Shown: positions 43,640 through 51,156 of the stretch, piece after piece
Layout of the letters: the number at the start of each line of letters is the position of its first letter
Numbering within the stretch: position 1 is the first letter of the stretch
Assembly: GCF_943181415.1 (NCBI RefSeq)
Contig: NZ_CALPBZ010000001.1
Coordinates: forward strand, 1,364,001-1,428,000
DNA length: 64,000 nucleotides
Direction of reading: 5' to 3'
Source of the DNA: Microbacterium sp. Marseille-Q6648
GTDB taxonomy: Bacteria > Actinomycetota > Actinomycetes > Actinomycetales > Microbacteriaceae
Notes under the pieces: model-generated
What the model was told of the DNA's origin: nothing
The model's database searches: none
The model's input: only the letters and a program-made list of their open reading frames with translations
Program-made: the position numbers and the translations under genes

Positions 43640-44029
43640 TTACTTGAGGGTAACCGTCGCGCCGGCCTCTTCGAGCTTGGCCTTGGCCTTCTCGGCGTCG
43701 TCCTTGTTCGCGCCCTCGAGCACGGGCTTGGGCGCACCGTCGACGACGGCCTTGGCCTCGCCGAGGCCGAGCGAGGTGAGCTCGCGGACGACCTTGATGA
43801 CCTGGATCTTCTTGTCGCCGGCGGCCTCGAGGATGACGTCGAACGCGTCCTTCTCCTCGGCCTCCTCGGCGGGGGCACCACCGGCGGGGGCGCCGGCAGC
43901 GGCCACGGCCACGGGAGCGGCGGCGGTGACGTCGAAGGTCTCCTCGAACGCCTTGACGAACTCGCTGAGCTCGATGAGCGTGAGCTCCTTGAACGCGTCG
44001 AGCAGCTCCTCAGTGCTGAGCTTTGCCAT
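43640..44029 (-). CDS. rplL: 50S ribosomal protein L7/L12
   Basis: 129 residues. The N-terminal dimerisation helix ([28 protein letters not shown]), an Ala/Gly/Pro hinge and the C-terminal factor-binding domain ([43 protein letters not shown]...) are complete. It forms the ribosomal stalk with L10 and recruits translational GTPases. It lies 44 nt after rplJ in the conserved rplJL order. Confidence 0.98.
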   Translation of the reverse strand: MAKLSTEELLDAFKELTLIELSEFVKAFEETFDVTAAAPVAVAAAGAPAGGAPAEEAEEKDAFDVILEAAGDKKIQVIKVVRELTSLGLGEAKAVVDGAPKPVLEGANKDDAEKAKAKLEEAGATVTLK

Positions 44030-44073
44030 GATGATTCTCCTTGATTGGGGTTGTACTACGCCGGGGCCCGATG

Positions 44074-44589
44074 TCAGGCCGCGGACTCCTGCTTCTCACG
44101 CAGCGCGTCGACCGTGCGAACGGCCTTCGACGGCAGTGCGTTGAAGACGTATGCCGCCTTCGTCATCGATGCCTTCATCGCGCCGGCGAGCTTCGCCAGC
44201 AGGACTTCACGGCTCTCGAGGTCGGCGAGCTTGTTGACCTCGTCCGCGCTCAGGGGGTTTCCGTCGAAGAAACCGCCCTTGATCACGAGATGAGGATGTG
44301 CCTTGGCGAAGGCGCGCAGGCCCTTCGCGACGGCGACCGGGTCACCGTGCACGAACGCCACGGCCGACGGACCCTTGAGGTCGTCGTCCAGCGACGAGAT
44401 CCCCGCGTTGTTCGCGGCGATCTTGGTCAGCGTGTTCTTCACCACGGCGTACTCCGCGTCCTGACGGATCGTGTTGCGGAGCTCTTTGAGCTCGGCAACC
44501 GTCAGGCCGCGGTACTCGGTCAGCAGTACGGCGGTCGAGTCCTCGAAGTGCTTCGTGAGCTCGGCGACCGATGCTTCCTTCTGCGCCAT
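44074..44589 (-). CDS. rplJ: 50S ribosomal protein L10
   Basis: 171 residues from the ATG at 44589 with AAGGAG upstream. L10 anchors L7/L12 dimers on the large subunit. Conserved region [39 protein letters not shown]. An in-frame open stretch runs 900 bases further upstream without a stop, but it crosses the leader and repeats and reads as low-complexity Arg/Gly, so it is not coding. Expression is probably controlled by the upstream L10 leader and attenuator. Confidence 0.98.
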   Translation of the reverse strand: MAQKEASVAELTKHFEDSTAVLLTEYRGLTVAELKELRNTIRQDAEYAVVKNTLTKIAANNAGISSLDDDLKGPSAVAFVHGDPVAVAKGLRAFAKAHPHLVIKGGFFDGNPLSADEVNKLADLESREVLLAKLAGAMKASMTKAAYVFNALPSKAVRTVDALREKQESAA

Positions 44590-44797
44590 GGCCACTCCTT
44601 GTGTGTACGAGACGCTCCGCGGAGGCGGGGCGTCGACCTGGAACACCGGCGCTGCAATGAAAAAAGCTCCGGCGCAAGCGCACGGAGCGGAATTCCGGTG
44701 AGGGAGAATCGTTCGTGACACCTGCGCGGGCCCCTGCACTGCAGAGCTTCGATCTCGGTACGCTCTCACGCACGTCGATGACCGGCGGTCTTCGGCT
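44590..44797 (-). ncRNA. L10 (rplJL) autoregulatory leader RNA
   Basis: About 208 nt of untranslated RNA between the probable start site and rplJ. It contains a GAAGACCGCCGGTC segment near its 5' end (44781-44794 on the plus strand), which I recall as typical of L10 leaders, several stems, and an intrinsic terminator 71 nt before the rplJ start. L10 or the L10-L12 complex is known to bind such leaders and repress rplJL. Folding and covariance were not computed. Confidence 0.6.
44660..44688 (-). terminator. Intrinsic attenuator in the rplJ leader
   Basis: On the minus strand GCTCCG pairs with CGGAGC (44666-44671 with 44683-44688), an inner GCGC/TTGC loop, followed directly by six U residues (44660-44665). 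It is the best rho-independent terminator in the window, yet it lies upstream of rplJ, so it should act as an attenuator. Confidence 0.75.
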
Positions 44798-44803
44798 CCC
44801 GGA

Positions 44804-44833
44804 AGTCTAAGCGACAGCATCCCCCCGCACCAA
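44804..44833 (-). promoter_or_regulatory. Probable rplJL promoter
   Basis: Minus strand TTGGTG (44828-44833), 18-bp spacer, TAGACT (44804-44809). Start site expected near 44797, giving the leader described above. Based on consensus resemblance only. Confidence 0.45.
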
Positions 44834-44863
44834 ATCCTGCGGGTCCGGTCCCTGCGTGCCCGG

Positions 44864-45064
44864 CCAGAACACGTGACGTCGCGAAGGCCGCCCTCGCTTC
44901 GCGCCCCCACCCCATCGCGCCCCACCCCATCGCGCCCACCCCCATTGCGCCCAGAACACGTGACGTCGCCGAGACGACGCGTCCCGCGCGCTCGGAAGCC
45001 GTCGTCTCGGCGAGACCACGTGATCTGACCACCTGCCCGGAGCGCTGCGCGCCAGAACACGTGA
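44864..45064. repeat. CACGTG palindrome cluster downstream of the AbiEi/Vsr-like gene
   Basis: The 19-mer CCAGAACACGTGACGTCGC occurs twice (44864-44882, 44951-44969), and a shortened copy CCAGAACACGTGA occurs at 45052-45064. A fourth palindrome (45005-45028) carries TCTCGGCGAGACCACGTGAT. 44901-44946 between them holds three 15-16-bp tandem units of GCGCCC(C)CACCCCAT(C/T). 44957-45022 is a 60-nt composite element whose ends form an inverted repeat (TCGCCGAGACGACG at 44966-44979 with its complement at 45000-45013). This, plus the rplJ leader and promoter, accounts for the gene-free stretch 44590-45112. Confidence 0.8.
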
Positions 45065-45112
45065 TGAGGATGCGTGAACCGCGGTGCGCAGCATCGACCG
45101 TCGCGCCGTTGA

Positions 45113-46102
45113 TCACCCATGTGGCGGCTGGATCCCGAAGGCGGCGAGGCGGGCGGCGAAGGTGCGCAGGTCGCCGATGTGAGCGTCCTCGACACGGACG
45201 AACCGGCGCTGGGTCGTGCCGCGGATCCAATCCTCGCGCCTCTTCTCTGCGAGGAGCACTTCCTCGAGTGTCTTTCCGGCTCGCAGGGCTTCGTCCTGAT
45301 ACTTGGACGCTCCGTCGAACTCGACGAAGCTCCGCACGTCGTCCACTCCGAGGTCGACGAAGTACTGCGACGTCCCCGGGCCTGCGACCCGCACCTGCGG
45401 ATGGATGTCGACGAAGCCGAGCTGCACGAGCCGCAGCCGCGTGACGCTCTCGCCCGGGAGCTCTGCTCGCCCGTCCGCCAGCCGGGCCGCCTCACCGGCC
45501 TGTCTCACCCCGCGTCGTCCGGGTGCGGCGGCGACGCGGTCCAGCATCCGCTCTCGCCAGTTCGCCACCACGTCCGCGTCGTAGGAACGACCCGCGACGG
45601 CGACGTGGCGAAGCGCAGCGTCCGCAACGGAGATCGCAGCCTCCAGACCGACGGTTCGGCAGACGTCGAACACGGTCCGCTCCAGAGTGGTGCAACGCAC
45701 ACCTGCGATGTCCGTGACGTCATGGTCGGTGAGGGCATCGGCGTGCCGGACGAGGCGGGTGCGACCCGATGCGCGGGATCCGGTCGGCATCGTCATATGC
45801 ACGGCTGCCGGCCTCAACCGGTAGAGGGGCAGACCCCACGCAACCGCGGCGGACACGTGGGAGAGCACCCCGGCGCCGCCCCCCATCTCGGCGACGGCCG
45901 CCGCCGCCTCGAGCCGATGCTGGGACTCCGGCCACAGGCCGCTCCAGACCTCCCCTTCGACATAGCGGTTGCGCTGCAGTCTTCGGATGCTGCCGCTCTC
46001 GAGACCGCGTCGGACGTCGCGCGGCCGATATCCCGCCGCGAGCAGCTGTGAGCGCGAACGCACGGACTCTAGCGCCTGCGCAAAGGTGATGTGACGTGTC
46101 AT
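45113..46102 (-). CDS. AbiEi-like / Vsr-like (DUF559 type) putative nuclease-domain protein
   Basis: About 329 residues from the ATG at 46102 (GTG at 46111 is an alternative). The N-terminal half resembles AbiEi-antitoxin-type proteins: a small HTH region ([35 protein letters not shown]), then [15 protein letters not shown] and HVTMPTGS-like strands (HMTMPTGSR) and [13 protein letters not shown]. The C-terminal 100 residues look like a Vsr/DUF559 PD-(D/E)XK domain with [35 protein letters not shown] and a following basic helix. No AbiEii-type toxin gene is next to it. It is bracketed on both sides by CACGTGATC palindrome arrays. Function unproven; a nuclease role is an inference. Confidence 0.7.
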   Translation of the reverse strand: MTRHITFAQALESVRSRSQLLAAGYRPRDVRRGLESGSIRRLQRNRYVEGEVWSGLWPESQHRLEAAAAVAEMGGGAGVLSHVSAAVAWGLPLYRLRPAAVHMTMPTGSRASGRTRLVRHADALTDHDVTDIAGVRCTTLERTVFDVCRTVGLEAAISVADAALRHVAVAGRSYDADVVANWRERMLDRVAAAPGRRGVRQAGEAARLADGRAELPGESVTRLRLVQLGFVDIHPQVRVAGPGTSQYFVDLGVDDVRSFVEFDGASKYQDEALRAGKTLEEVLLAEKRREDWIRGTTQRRFVRVEDAHIGDLRTFAARLAAFGIQPPHG

Positions 46103-46219
46103 GGACGCCACGATTGCGGCATCCGCTCCGCCTCACTCGTGCCGTCGGCCCCGTCGTGGACAACGCGACCGGTCAGGCGCCTGGGGAGGATTCGCCGGAA
46201 GCGGACACGCGCTCGGTGC

Positions 46220-46357
46220 GATCACGTGATCCGGATGCCGGACACGCAAGCCACTCGCGCCGATCACGTGATCCGGTGCTCCCAGCCCCGGCGTCGCTGC
46301 TGAGATCACGTGATCCGGATGCCGGAGATACGACCCCCGCGCACCGATAACGTGACC
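46220..46357. repeat. Interspersed palindrome array with exact 42-bp period
   Basis: GATCACGTGATCCGG begins at 46220, 46262 and 46304; a degenerate fourth copy (GATAACGTGACC) begins at 46346. The spacing is exactly 42 bp each time, with 27 bp of mostly different sequence between copies (units 1 and 3 share a further GATGCCGG...). It lies 118 nt upstream of the AbiEi/Vsr-like gene start. With the next element it fills the gene-free gap 46112-46514. Confidence 0.85.
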
Positions 46358-46420
46358 TCGTCGAGATGACCCGCAGCGAGCGCGCGCGACACGTGTTCTC
46401 GGCGACATCACGTGATCTGG
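46349..46420. repeat. 60-nt composite CACGTG element, copy B
   Basis: Begins with the degenerate palindrome at 46349 (AACGTGACCTCGTCGAGA) and ends with TCTCGGCGACATCACGTGAT plus CTGG (46397-46420). The two CACGTG-type cores are 60 nt apart, as in copy A (44957/45017); copy C is at 63458/63519. A further ACACGTGT core lies at 46389-46396. Confidence 0.75.
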
Positions 46421-46514
46421 CCGTCCGCGCCCGCGGGCCGGTGAGCAAGGTGACGGGATGCTGGGCGGCGCGGTTCTCGTGGTCGTAACGGTGCGGGTCT
46501 GCTCGACGCCGGGC

Positions 46515-47594
46515 TCAAGCGCCGGGGACGTCGACCCAGCGAGAGGTGCGGGCCGATTCCAGGACGGCTTCGGTGAGCTGGGCGGCGCGCAGGCCGTCCG
46601 CGAAGGTCGGCAGTCCGTCCGGGTGCTCGCCCTTCGCCGCGGCGTAGGCGTCGGTGACGAAGGCGTTGAACGCGTCCTGATAGCCCATGGGGTGCCCGGC
46701 GGGCACGAGCGAGAGCCCGCGGTCGCCCGGCGTCTCGGGGTCGCGCAGGACCAGCCGCGAGCCCTCCTGCGCACCGATCCACAGCTCCTCGGGTCGCTCC
46801 TGGGCGACCCGCACGCTCTGACGTGTGCCGTGCACCTCGAGCGTGAGCGCGTTCTTGCGGCCCGGCGCGAGCTGCGAGATGAGCAGCGTCGCCAGAGCAC
46901 CGCCGTCGAGCTCCACCACGAGTGCGGCGATGTCCTCGTTCGCAACGCGGGCGCCGTCCCGCTCCGCATAGACGGTCCGGGTGCGGGCGGCGAGCGAACG
47001 GATGCGGTCGCCGACGACGAACTCGAGCAGGTCGCACAGGTGCGAGCCGATGTCGGCGAACGCGCGCGAGGCGCCCCCTGCGGCGGCATCGGCGCGCCAG
47101 TTCGTGTCGGACTGGGCGAGGAGCCAGTCCTGCAGGTAGGCGCCGTCGATCGTCAGCACATCCCCGAGCTCGCCGGTCGCGACCAGCTCGCGCGCGTGGC
47201 GCACGGCCGGGTGGTAGCGGTAGACGAACGGCACGGCACCCACGACGCCTGCCGCGGCCGCCGCGTCGACGACCGTCCGGGCGTCCTCCACCGTCGTGGC
47301 GAGCGGCTTCTCGCACACCACGTGCGCTCCGGCCGCGATGGCCTCGAGCGCCTGCTCGGCGTGCCGGCTGTTGGGCGTGCAGATGTGGACGACGTCGGAT
47401 GCCGCGGCGACGGCCGCGACATCGACCACGGCCCGCTCGATCCCGAGCTCTTCGGCGGCGACTCCGGCGCGCTCCGGCGACGAGCCCGCGACTGCCGTCA
47501 GCCGGGCGCCCGCGGCCCGCGCCGCGCGGCTGTGGACGGTGGCCATGAAGCCACCGCCCACGAAGCCGGCGCGGATCCCGGCCGCGGTGCTCAC
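46515..47594 (-). CDS. Gfo/Idh/MocA-family oxidoreductase
   Basis: 359 residues from the GTG at 47594, which overlaps the stop of the preceding gene (GTGA). N-terminal Rossmann domain GFVGGGFMATVH, the family HICTPNSRH and the catalytic CEKPLA lysine, then a C-terminal alpha/beta domain with FADIGSHLCDLLEFVVG holding the His of the active site. Members oxidise or epimerise sugars and inositols with NAD(P). It is last in a three-gene operon with a second Gfo/Idh enzyme and a TIM-barrel isomerase. The substrate is unknown; inositol- or rare-sugar breakdown would fit. Confidence 0.9.
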   Translation of the reverse strand: MSTAAGIRAGFVGGGFMATVHSRAARAAGARLTAVAGSSPERAGVAAEELGIERAVVDVAAVAAASDVVHICTPNSRHAEQALEAIAAGAHVVCEKPLATTVEDARTVVDAAAAAGVVGAVPFVYRYHPAVRHARELVATGELGDVLTIDGAYLQDWLLAQSDTNWRADAAAGGASRAFADIGSHLCDLLEFVVGDRIRSLAARTRTVYAERDGARVANEDIAALVVELDGGALATLLISQLAPGRKNALTLEVHGTRQSVRVAQERPEELWIGAQEGSRLVLRDPETPGDRGLSLVPAGHPMGYQDAFNAFVTDAYAAAKGEHPDGLPTFADGLRAAQLTEAVLESARTSRWVDVPGA

Positions 47595-48718
47595 AGCGTC
47601 GCCGCGAACGGGTCGCGATCCTCGGGCACCATCGGAACCTCGTCCACGGTGCTCTCGACGGCGACGAAGGCCCCCGCCACGACGGACTCCTCGATCGCGG
47701 TGAGGGTGTCGAGCACGTGGTACCCCAGCTCGCCGGTCGCGATGTGCCGATCGCCACTGCGGATCGCACGGGCCATGTCGAGAGCGCCCAGCCCGCGGCC
47801 GGCCTCCACGCCGACCGCCGGAACGTCGTGCCACAGCGGCTCGCGCGTGGGAGAGTCCGGCGCGGCCCCGCGGGTGATCCGCACCTGGCCGCCGAAGGTG
47901 TTCGGGTCGGGCACGACGAGGGTGCCCTCGGTGCCGGTGATCTCGACCAGACCCATGCGCGTCAGCGGCGAGTCGAAGCTGAAGACGCTCTGGCTGGTGG
48001 CGCCCTTCTCGAACCGGGCGATCGCCTGCACGAGCGTGGGGACCTCGACCGGGAAGGACGTGCCGACGCGATCGCCGACCTGGATGGTGCGCGTCGCACG
48101 ACCCTGCACACCGACCGCAGCGACGTCGGCGACCGGGCCGAACAGGTGCACCAGCGCCGTGACGTAGTACGGCCCCATGTCCAGCAGCGGTCCCCCGCCG
48201 CGCGCGAAGAGGAACTCGGGGCTCGGGTGGAACACATCCGGACCGATGTACTGCATCGAGGTCTGCGCCGACAGGGGGGTTCCGATGTCGCCGCGGGCGA
48301 TCGCCCGCCGGGCGGTCTGCAGCCCGGGTCCGAGCACGGTGTCGGGCGCGATTCCCACACGCAGACCGGCGGCATCCGCCTGCTCGAGCAGCCGGAGCGC
48401 CTCGGCACGGTCGATGCCGATCGGCTTCTCACTCCAGACGTGCTTGCCGGCGGCGATCGCGGCCGAGCTGACCGGGACGTGGGCGGCCGGGATGGTCAGA
48501 TTGACGACGAGCTCGACCTCGGGGTGGGCGAGCACGTCGTCGGGCGAGCCGCTCTCGGCGATCCCGTGCTTGTGCGCCTGGTCCGCGGCGCGCTGGGTGT
48601 CGAGATCGCCGACGATCACGACGCGGACGTCGGGGAAGGACGTGAGGTTCTCGAGGTACGTGTTGCTGATCATCCCCGCGCCGATGAAGCCGACGCCGAC
48701 GGGTCCCGTGCCGGCCAT
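47591..48718 (-). CDS. Gfo/Idh/MocA-family oxidoreductase
   Basis: 375 residues. Rossmann motif VGFIGAGMISNTY, NLTIPAAH, the catalytic EKPIG and the C-terminal LLDMGPYYVTALVHLFGP with the active-site histidine region. It overlaps both neighbours by four bases, so the three genes are translationally coupled. Two paralogous dehydrogenases in one operon suggest a multi-step oxidation of one sugar or polyol. No transporter is in the operon. Confidence 0.9.
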   Translation of the reverse strand: MAGTGPVGVGFIGAGMISNTYLENLTSFPDVRVVIVGDLDTQRAADQAHKHGIAESGSPDDVLAHPEVELVVNLTIPAAHVPVSSAAIAAGKHVWSEKPIGIDRAEALRLLEQADAAGLRVGIAPDTVLGPGLQTARRAIARGDIGTPLSAQTSMQYIGPDVFHPSPEFLFARGGGPLLDMGPYYVTALVHLFGPVADVAAVGVQGRATRTIQVGDRVGTSFPVEVPTLVQAIARFEKGATSQSVFSFDSPLTRMGLVEITGTEGTLVVPDPNTFGGQVRITRGAAPDSPTREPLWHDVPAVGVEAGRGLGALDMARAIRSGDRHIATGELGYHVLDTLTAIEESVVAGAFVAVESTVDEVPMVPEDRDPFAATL

Positions 48719-49530
48719 CAGCGGATGCCCCGATCGGCGAGGTAGCGGACGCCCGCCTCGATGCCTTCGAAGATGTCTCCGGCGTAGTGGTCGAACTCCA
48801 CGACGGCCAGCTCGAGCGACGTCGCTGCCGCCAGCGCCTCGTCGAGCGCGACCTGACCGGCCCCGGCGGGGACCTGGCCGAGGTCGGCGGCGTCGAACGC
48901 ACCCGTGCGGAAGGGGTCGGCGCCCACGGGGCCGTCCTTCACGTGAAGAGCCTTCAGCCGGCTTCCGAGCCGACCGACGAGTGCGGGCACGTCCTGCCCG
49001 CCGACCTGCGCCCAGTAGGCGTCCAGCTCGAGGGCGACGTCGTCCCGCAGCTGCGAGACGAAGACCTCGTACGCGGCGACACCGTCGAACGAGTGATGGA
49101 ACTCCTGGGAGTGATTGTGGTAGCCGACCCGGATGCCGCGTCCCGCAGCGGCTTCGGCGGCGGCGTTCAGGCGCTCGGCCGTGCGCAGGACCTCGTCGCG
49201 ACTCGCCCAGCGGTCAGGACCGACCATCGGGTCGATGAGGAGCTCCACCCCGAGGGCCTCGGCATCGTCGAGGACGGACTCCAGCGGAGGGACCTCGATC
49301 GTCTTGTCGCCGAACCGCAACTGGTCCGACAGGAACGCGGCGTGGCCGCTCGGTGCCCGCAGGCCCGCCGCGTCGAAAGCCGCACGCAGCTCGGCGGCCC
49401 GGCCGACGAAGCCGAACGCTTCGACGTTGCGAAGGCCCATCTCGGCCAGACGCTCGAGCGTGCCGCCGAGATCGGTCTCGAGCGGCTCACGCACCGAATA
49501 GAGCTGAACAGAAGACTGGGGGGATGACAT
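48718..49530 (-). CDS. Sugar phosphate isomerase/epimerase (xylose isomerase-like TIM barrel)
   Basis: 270 residues from the ATG at 49530. AP-endonuclease-2/xylose-isomerase-like TIM barrel: VQLYSVREPLETDLGGTLERLAEMGLRNVEAFGF opens the barrel, with metal-site patterns GIRVGYHNHSQEF, LELDAYWAQVGGQDV and LKALHVKDG, and a late E in AVVEFDHYAGD. The family includes IolE/IolI-type enzymes. It is first in the operon with the two Gfo/Idh genes and divergent from a TetR regulator, across a 99-nt region with a clear palindrome. Confidence 0.88.
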   Translation of the reverse strand: MSSPQSSVQLYSVREPLETDLGGTLERLAEMGLRNVEAFGFVGRAAELRAAFDAAGLRAPSGHAAFLSDQLRFGDKTIEVPPLESVLDDAEALGVELLIDPMVGPDRWASRDEVLRTAERLNAAAEAAAGRGIRVGYHNHSQEFHHSFDGVAAYEVFVSQLRDDVALELDAYWAQVGGQDVPALVGRLGSRLKALHVKDGPVGADPFRTGAFDAADLGQVPAGAGQVALDEALAAATSLELAVVEFDHYAGDIFEGIEAGVRYLADRGIR

Positions 49531-49579
49531 CGACGACCTCGTCTGCGTTGTCGCGGTCCGCAAAGACCGACCGCGGGTA

Positions 49580-49607
49580 GGTTTTACGCCACGATACACG
49601 CAAAACC
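49580..49607. promoter_or_regulatory. Palindromic operator of the TetR/sugar-isomerase divergent promoter
   Basis: 28-bp inverted repeat: GGTTTTACG...CGCAAAACC (49580-49588 with 49599-49607), one mismatch. It lies between the isomerase start (49530) and the TetR start (49630). A looser direct repeat GACCG(N3)GTAGG flanks it at 49569 and 49610. Confidence 0.65.
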
Positions 49608-49629
49608 GGACCGAAGGTAGGGTTTGAGG

Positions 49630-50226
49630 GTGAGTGATCCGCAGACATCCGGTGCCCGCGGCTCCTACGCCAAGAGCGCGGGGTTCCGTCGGGCAGTGCT
49701 CGACACCGCCCTGCGCATCCTCGCCGAGCGAGGATTCGACGCGACAACGCTGCAGCTCATCGCCGACGAGGTGGGCCGATCGAAGGCGGGCCTGCTCCAT
49801 CACTTCGGCTCACGCGAGAACCTCATGCTCGAGATCGTGCGCCACCGGGACGATGTCAACCGCGCGCGCTTCCCCGCCGATCCCGACGGCGGCTTCGGCG
49901 CGTCCGAGGACCTCGTCGCCCACAACGCCACGGTGCCGGGACTGGTCGCCCTGTTCGCGGTGGTGTCCGCACTGGCGGCATCCGATACCTCCGACACCGA
50001 CCGGCGCGAGTACTTCATCGCCCGCTACGAGCGCAATCGCGAGGCCTTCGCGCGGCGGTTGTCCCAGGAGCAGCAGGCGGGCACCATCCGCGCCGACGTC
50101 GATCCGCACGTGGCCGCGTCGCTCCTCATCGCGACGATGGACGGCTTGCAGGTGCAGTGGCTCCTCGACGAGCGCGTCGACATGGCAGAGCACCTGCGCG
50201 CGCTCGTCGACCTCCTCTCCCCCTGA
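49630..50226 (+). CDS. TetR-family transcriptional regulator
   Basis: 198 residues from the GTG at 49630 (a TTG at 49624 is also possible). HTH VLDTALRILAERGFDATTLQLIADEVGRSKAGLLHHFGSRENLM is canonical. The C-terminal helical ligand domain contains LVALFAVVSALAASD and the dimer helices ADVDPHVAASLLIATMDGLQVQWLLD. It is divergent from the isomerase/dehydrogenase operon and probably represses it by the 28-bp palindrome. Confidence 0.9.
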   Translation: MSDPQTSGARGSYAKSAGFRRAVLDTALRILAERGFDATTLQLIADEVGRSKAGLLHHFGSRENLMLEIVRHRDDVNRARFPADPDGGFGASEDLVAHNATVPGLVALFAVVSALAASDTSDTDRREYFIARYERNREAFARRLSQEQQAGTIRADVDPHVAASLLIATMDGLQVQWLLDERVDMAEHLRALVDLLSP

Positions 50227-50309
50227 ATCCGGCGCGCCCCGCGAACGCGGATGCCGGGGCGCAGGGTGTCGCGTCCCGTGTCGTCCGACGCCCGACGTAG
50301 GCTCGTCAG

Positions 50310-50978
50310 GTGACCCCCGAGCTCGCCGCCCGCATCGTCGCGGACTCCCGCGATCGGGTGGCGTGGGTGCGGGCGCGCTCCCGCGGCATCACGGCGACCG
50401 ACGTCGCCGCCCTCACCAGCGAGCGCGCGATCACCCGCGCGGCCGACGCCAAGCTGATGGGGTCGGGCTTCTCGGGTAACGCCTACACCGCGCACGGTCG
50501 CGCGCGCGAACCCGAGATCGCCGCCTGGGTGGCCGCGACGCACGGCATTCAGCCCTCCTCGGCACTGTTCCACGCGGTGGTCGAGAAGCGCCACCTGGCG
50601 ACCCCCGACGGGATCGGCATCGACAGCGGCGGACGCGTCGTGCTCGCCGAGATCAAGACGACCAACAAGTCCTGGCGCTCCATCCCCCGCTCCTACCTGC
50701 GGCAGGTCTGGTGGCAGCAGCACGTCCTGGGGGCGGAGCGCACCCTGGTCGCATGGGAGCAGCACGACGCCTTCGTCCCCGTCGACGACGAGCCCCGCTG
50801 CGCCTGGGTCGATCGCGACGACGCCGAGATCGCCGGGCTCGTACGCCTGGCGACGTCGCTCATCGACGAACTGTACCGGCGCACGACGGGTCGGCCGGTT
50901 CCCGCGGCCACCGGTGAGCGGATGCCGCGCACACCGGCATCCCGACAGCCCTTCCGCGCCCTCGCCCTCGCCGACTGA
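50310..50978 (+). CDS. YqaJ-like viral recombinase / PD-(D/E)XK exonuclease family protein
   Basis: 222 residues from the GTG at 50310. The nuclease core is visible: ITATDVAALTSER, a Glu in HGRAREPEIAAWV, the acidic GIGIDSGGRVVLAEIKTT (D...E-x-K), and the following strand and helix YLRQVWWQQHVLGAERTLVAWEQ. In phages the fold is the 5'-3' exonuclease of recombination systems, but here no annealing protein, integrase or phage gene is adjacent. A host role in repair is as likely. It is a single gene with a disordered basic C-terminus. Confidence 0.75.
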   Translation: MTPELAARIVADSRDRVAWVRARSRGITATDVAALTSERAITRAADAKLMGSGFSGNAYTAHGRAREPEIAAWVAATHGIQPSSALFHAVVEKRHLATPDGIGIDSGGRVVLAEIKTTNKSWRSIPRSYLRQVWWQQHVLGAERTLVAWEQHDAFVPVDDEPRCAWVDRDDAEIAGLVRLATSLIDELYRRTTGRPVPAATGERMPRTPASRQPFRALALAD

Positions 50979-51156
50979 CAGCGCCGACTGAAACCCCCAT
51001 ACCTCTACCACCGCGCCGCGCACGCCGACGACGGCGAGCGACCTTCTCCACGCGGTAGCACCGGTGTAACACGACCGAGACAATCGCAGGGTTGACTGTC
51101 CGCAGAGCAAGCAACCAGTGCTGCCGACGCCGACACGCACGCGGAAGGAGCGACCC

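Noticed and set aside
45113-46102. Complete AbiE-type toxin-antitoxin pair
   Set aside because: Only the AbiEi-like half is present; the neighbours are ribosomal protein and sugar dehydrogenase genes, with no nucleotidyltransferase toxin.
46220-46357. CRISPR array
   Set aside because: The repeat is only about 15 bp, a full palindrome, with three or four copies and no cas gene nearby. A REP-like or regulator-site array is a better description.
50310-50978. Prophage remnant around the YqaJ-like gene
   Set aside because: No integrase, structural or replication phage gene is adjacent, and I see no composition shift.
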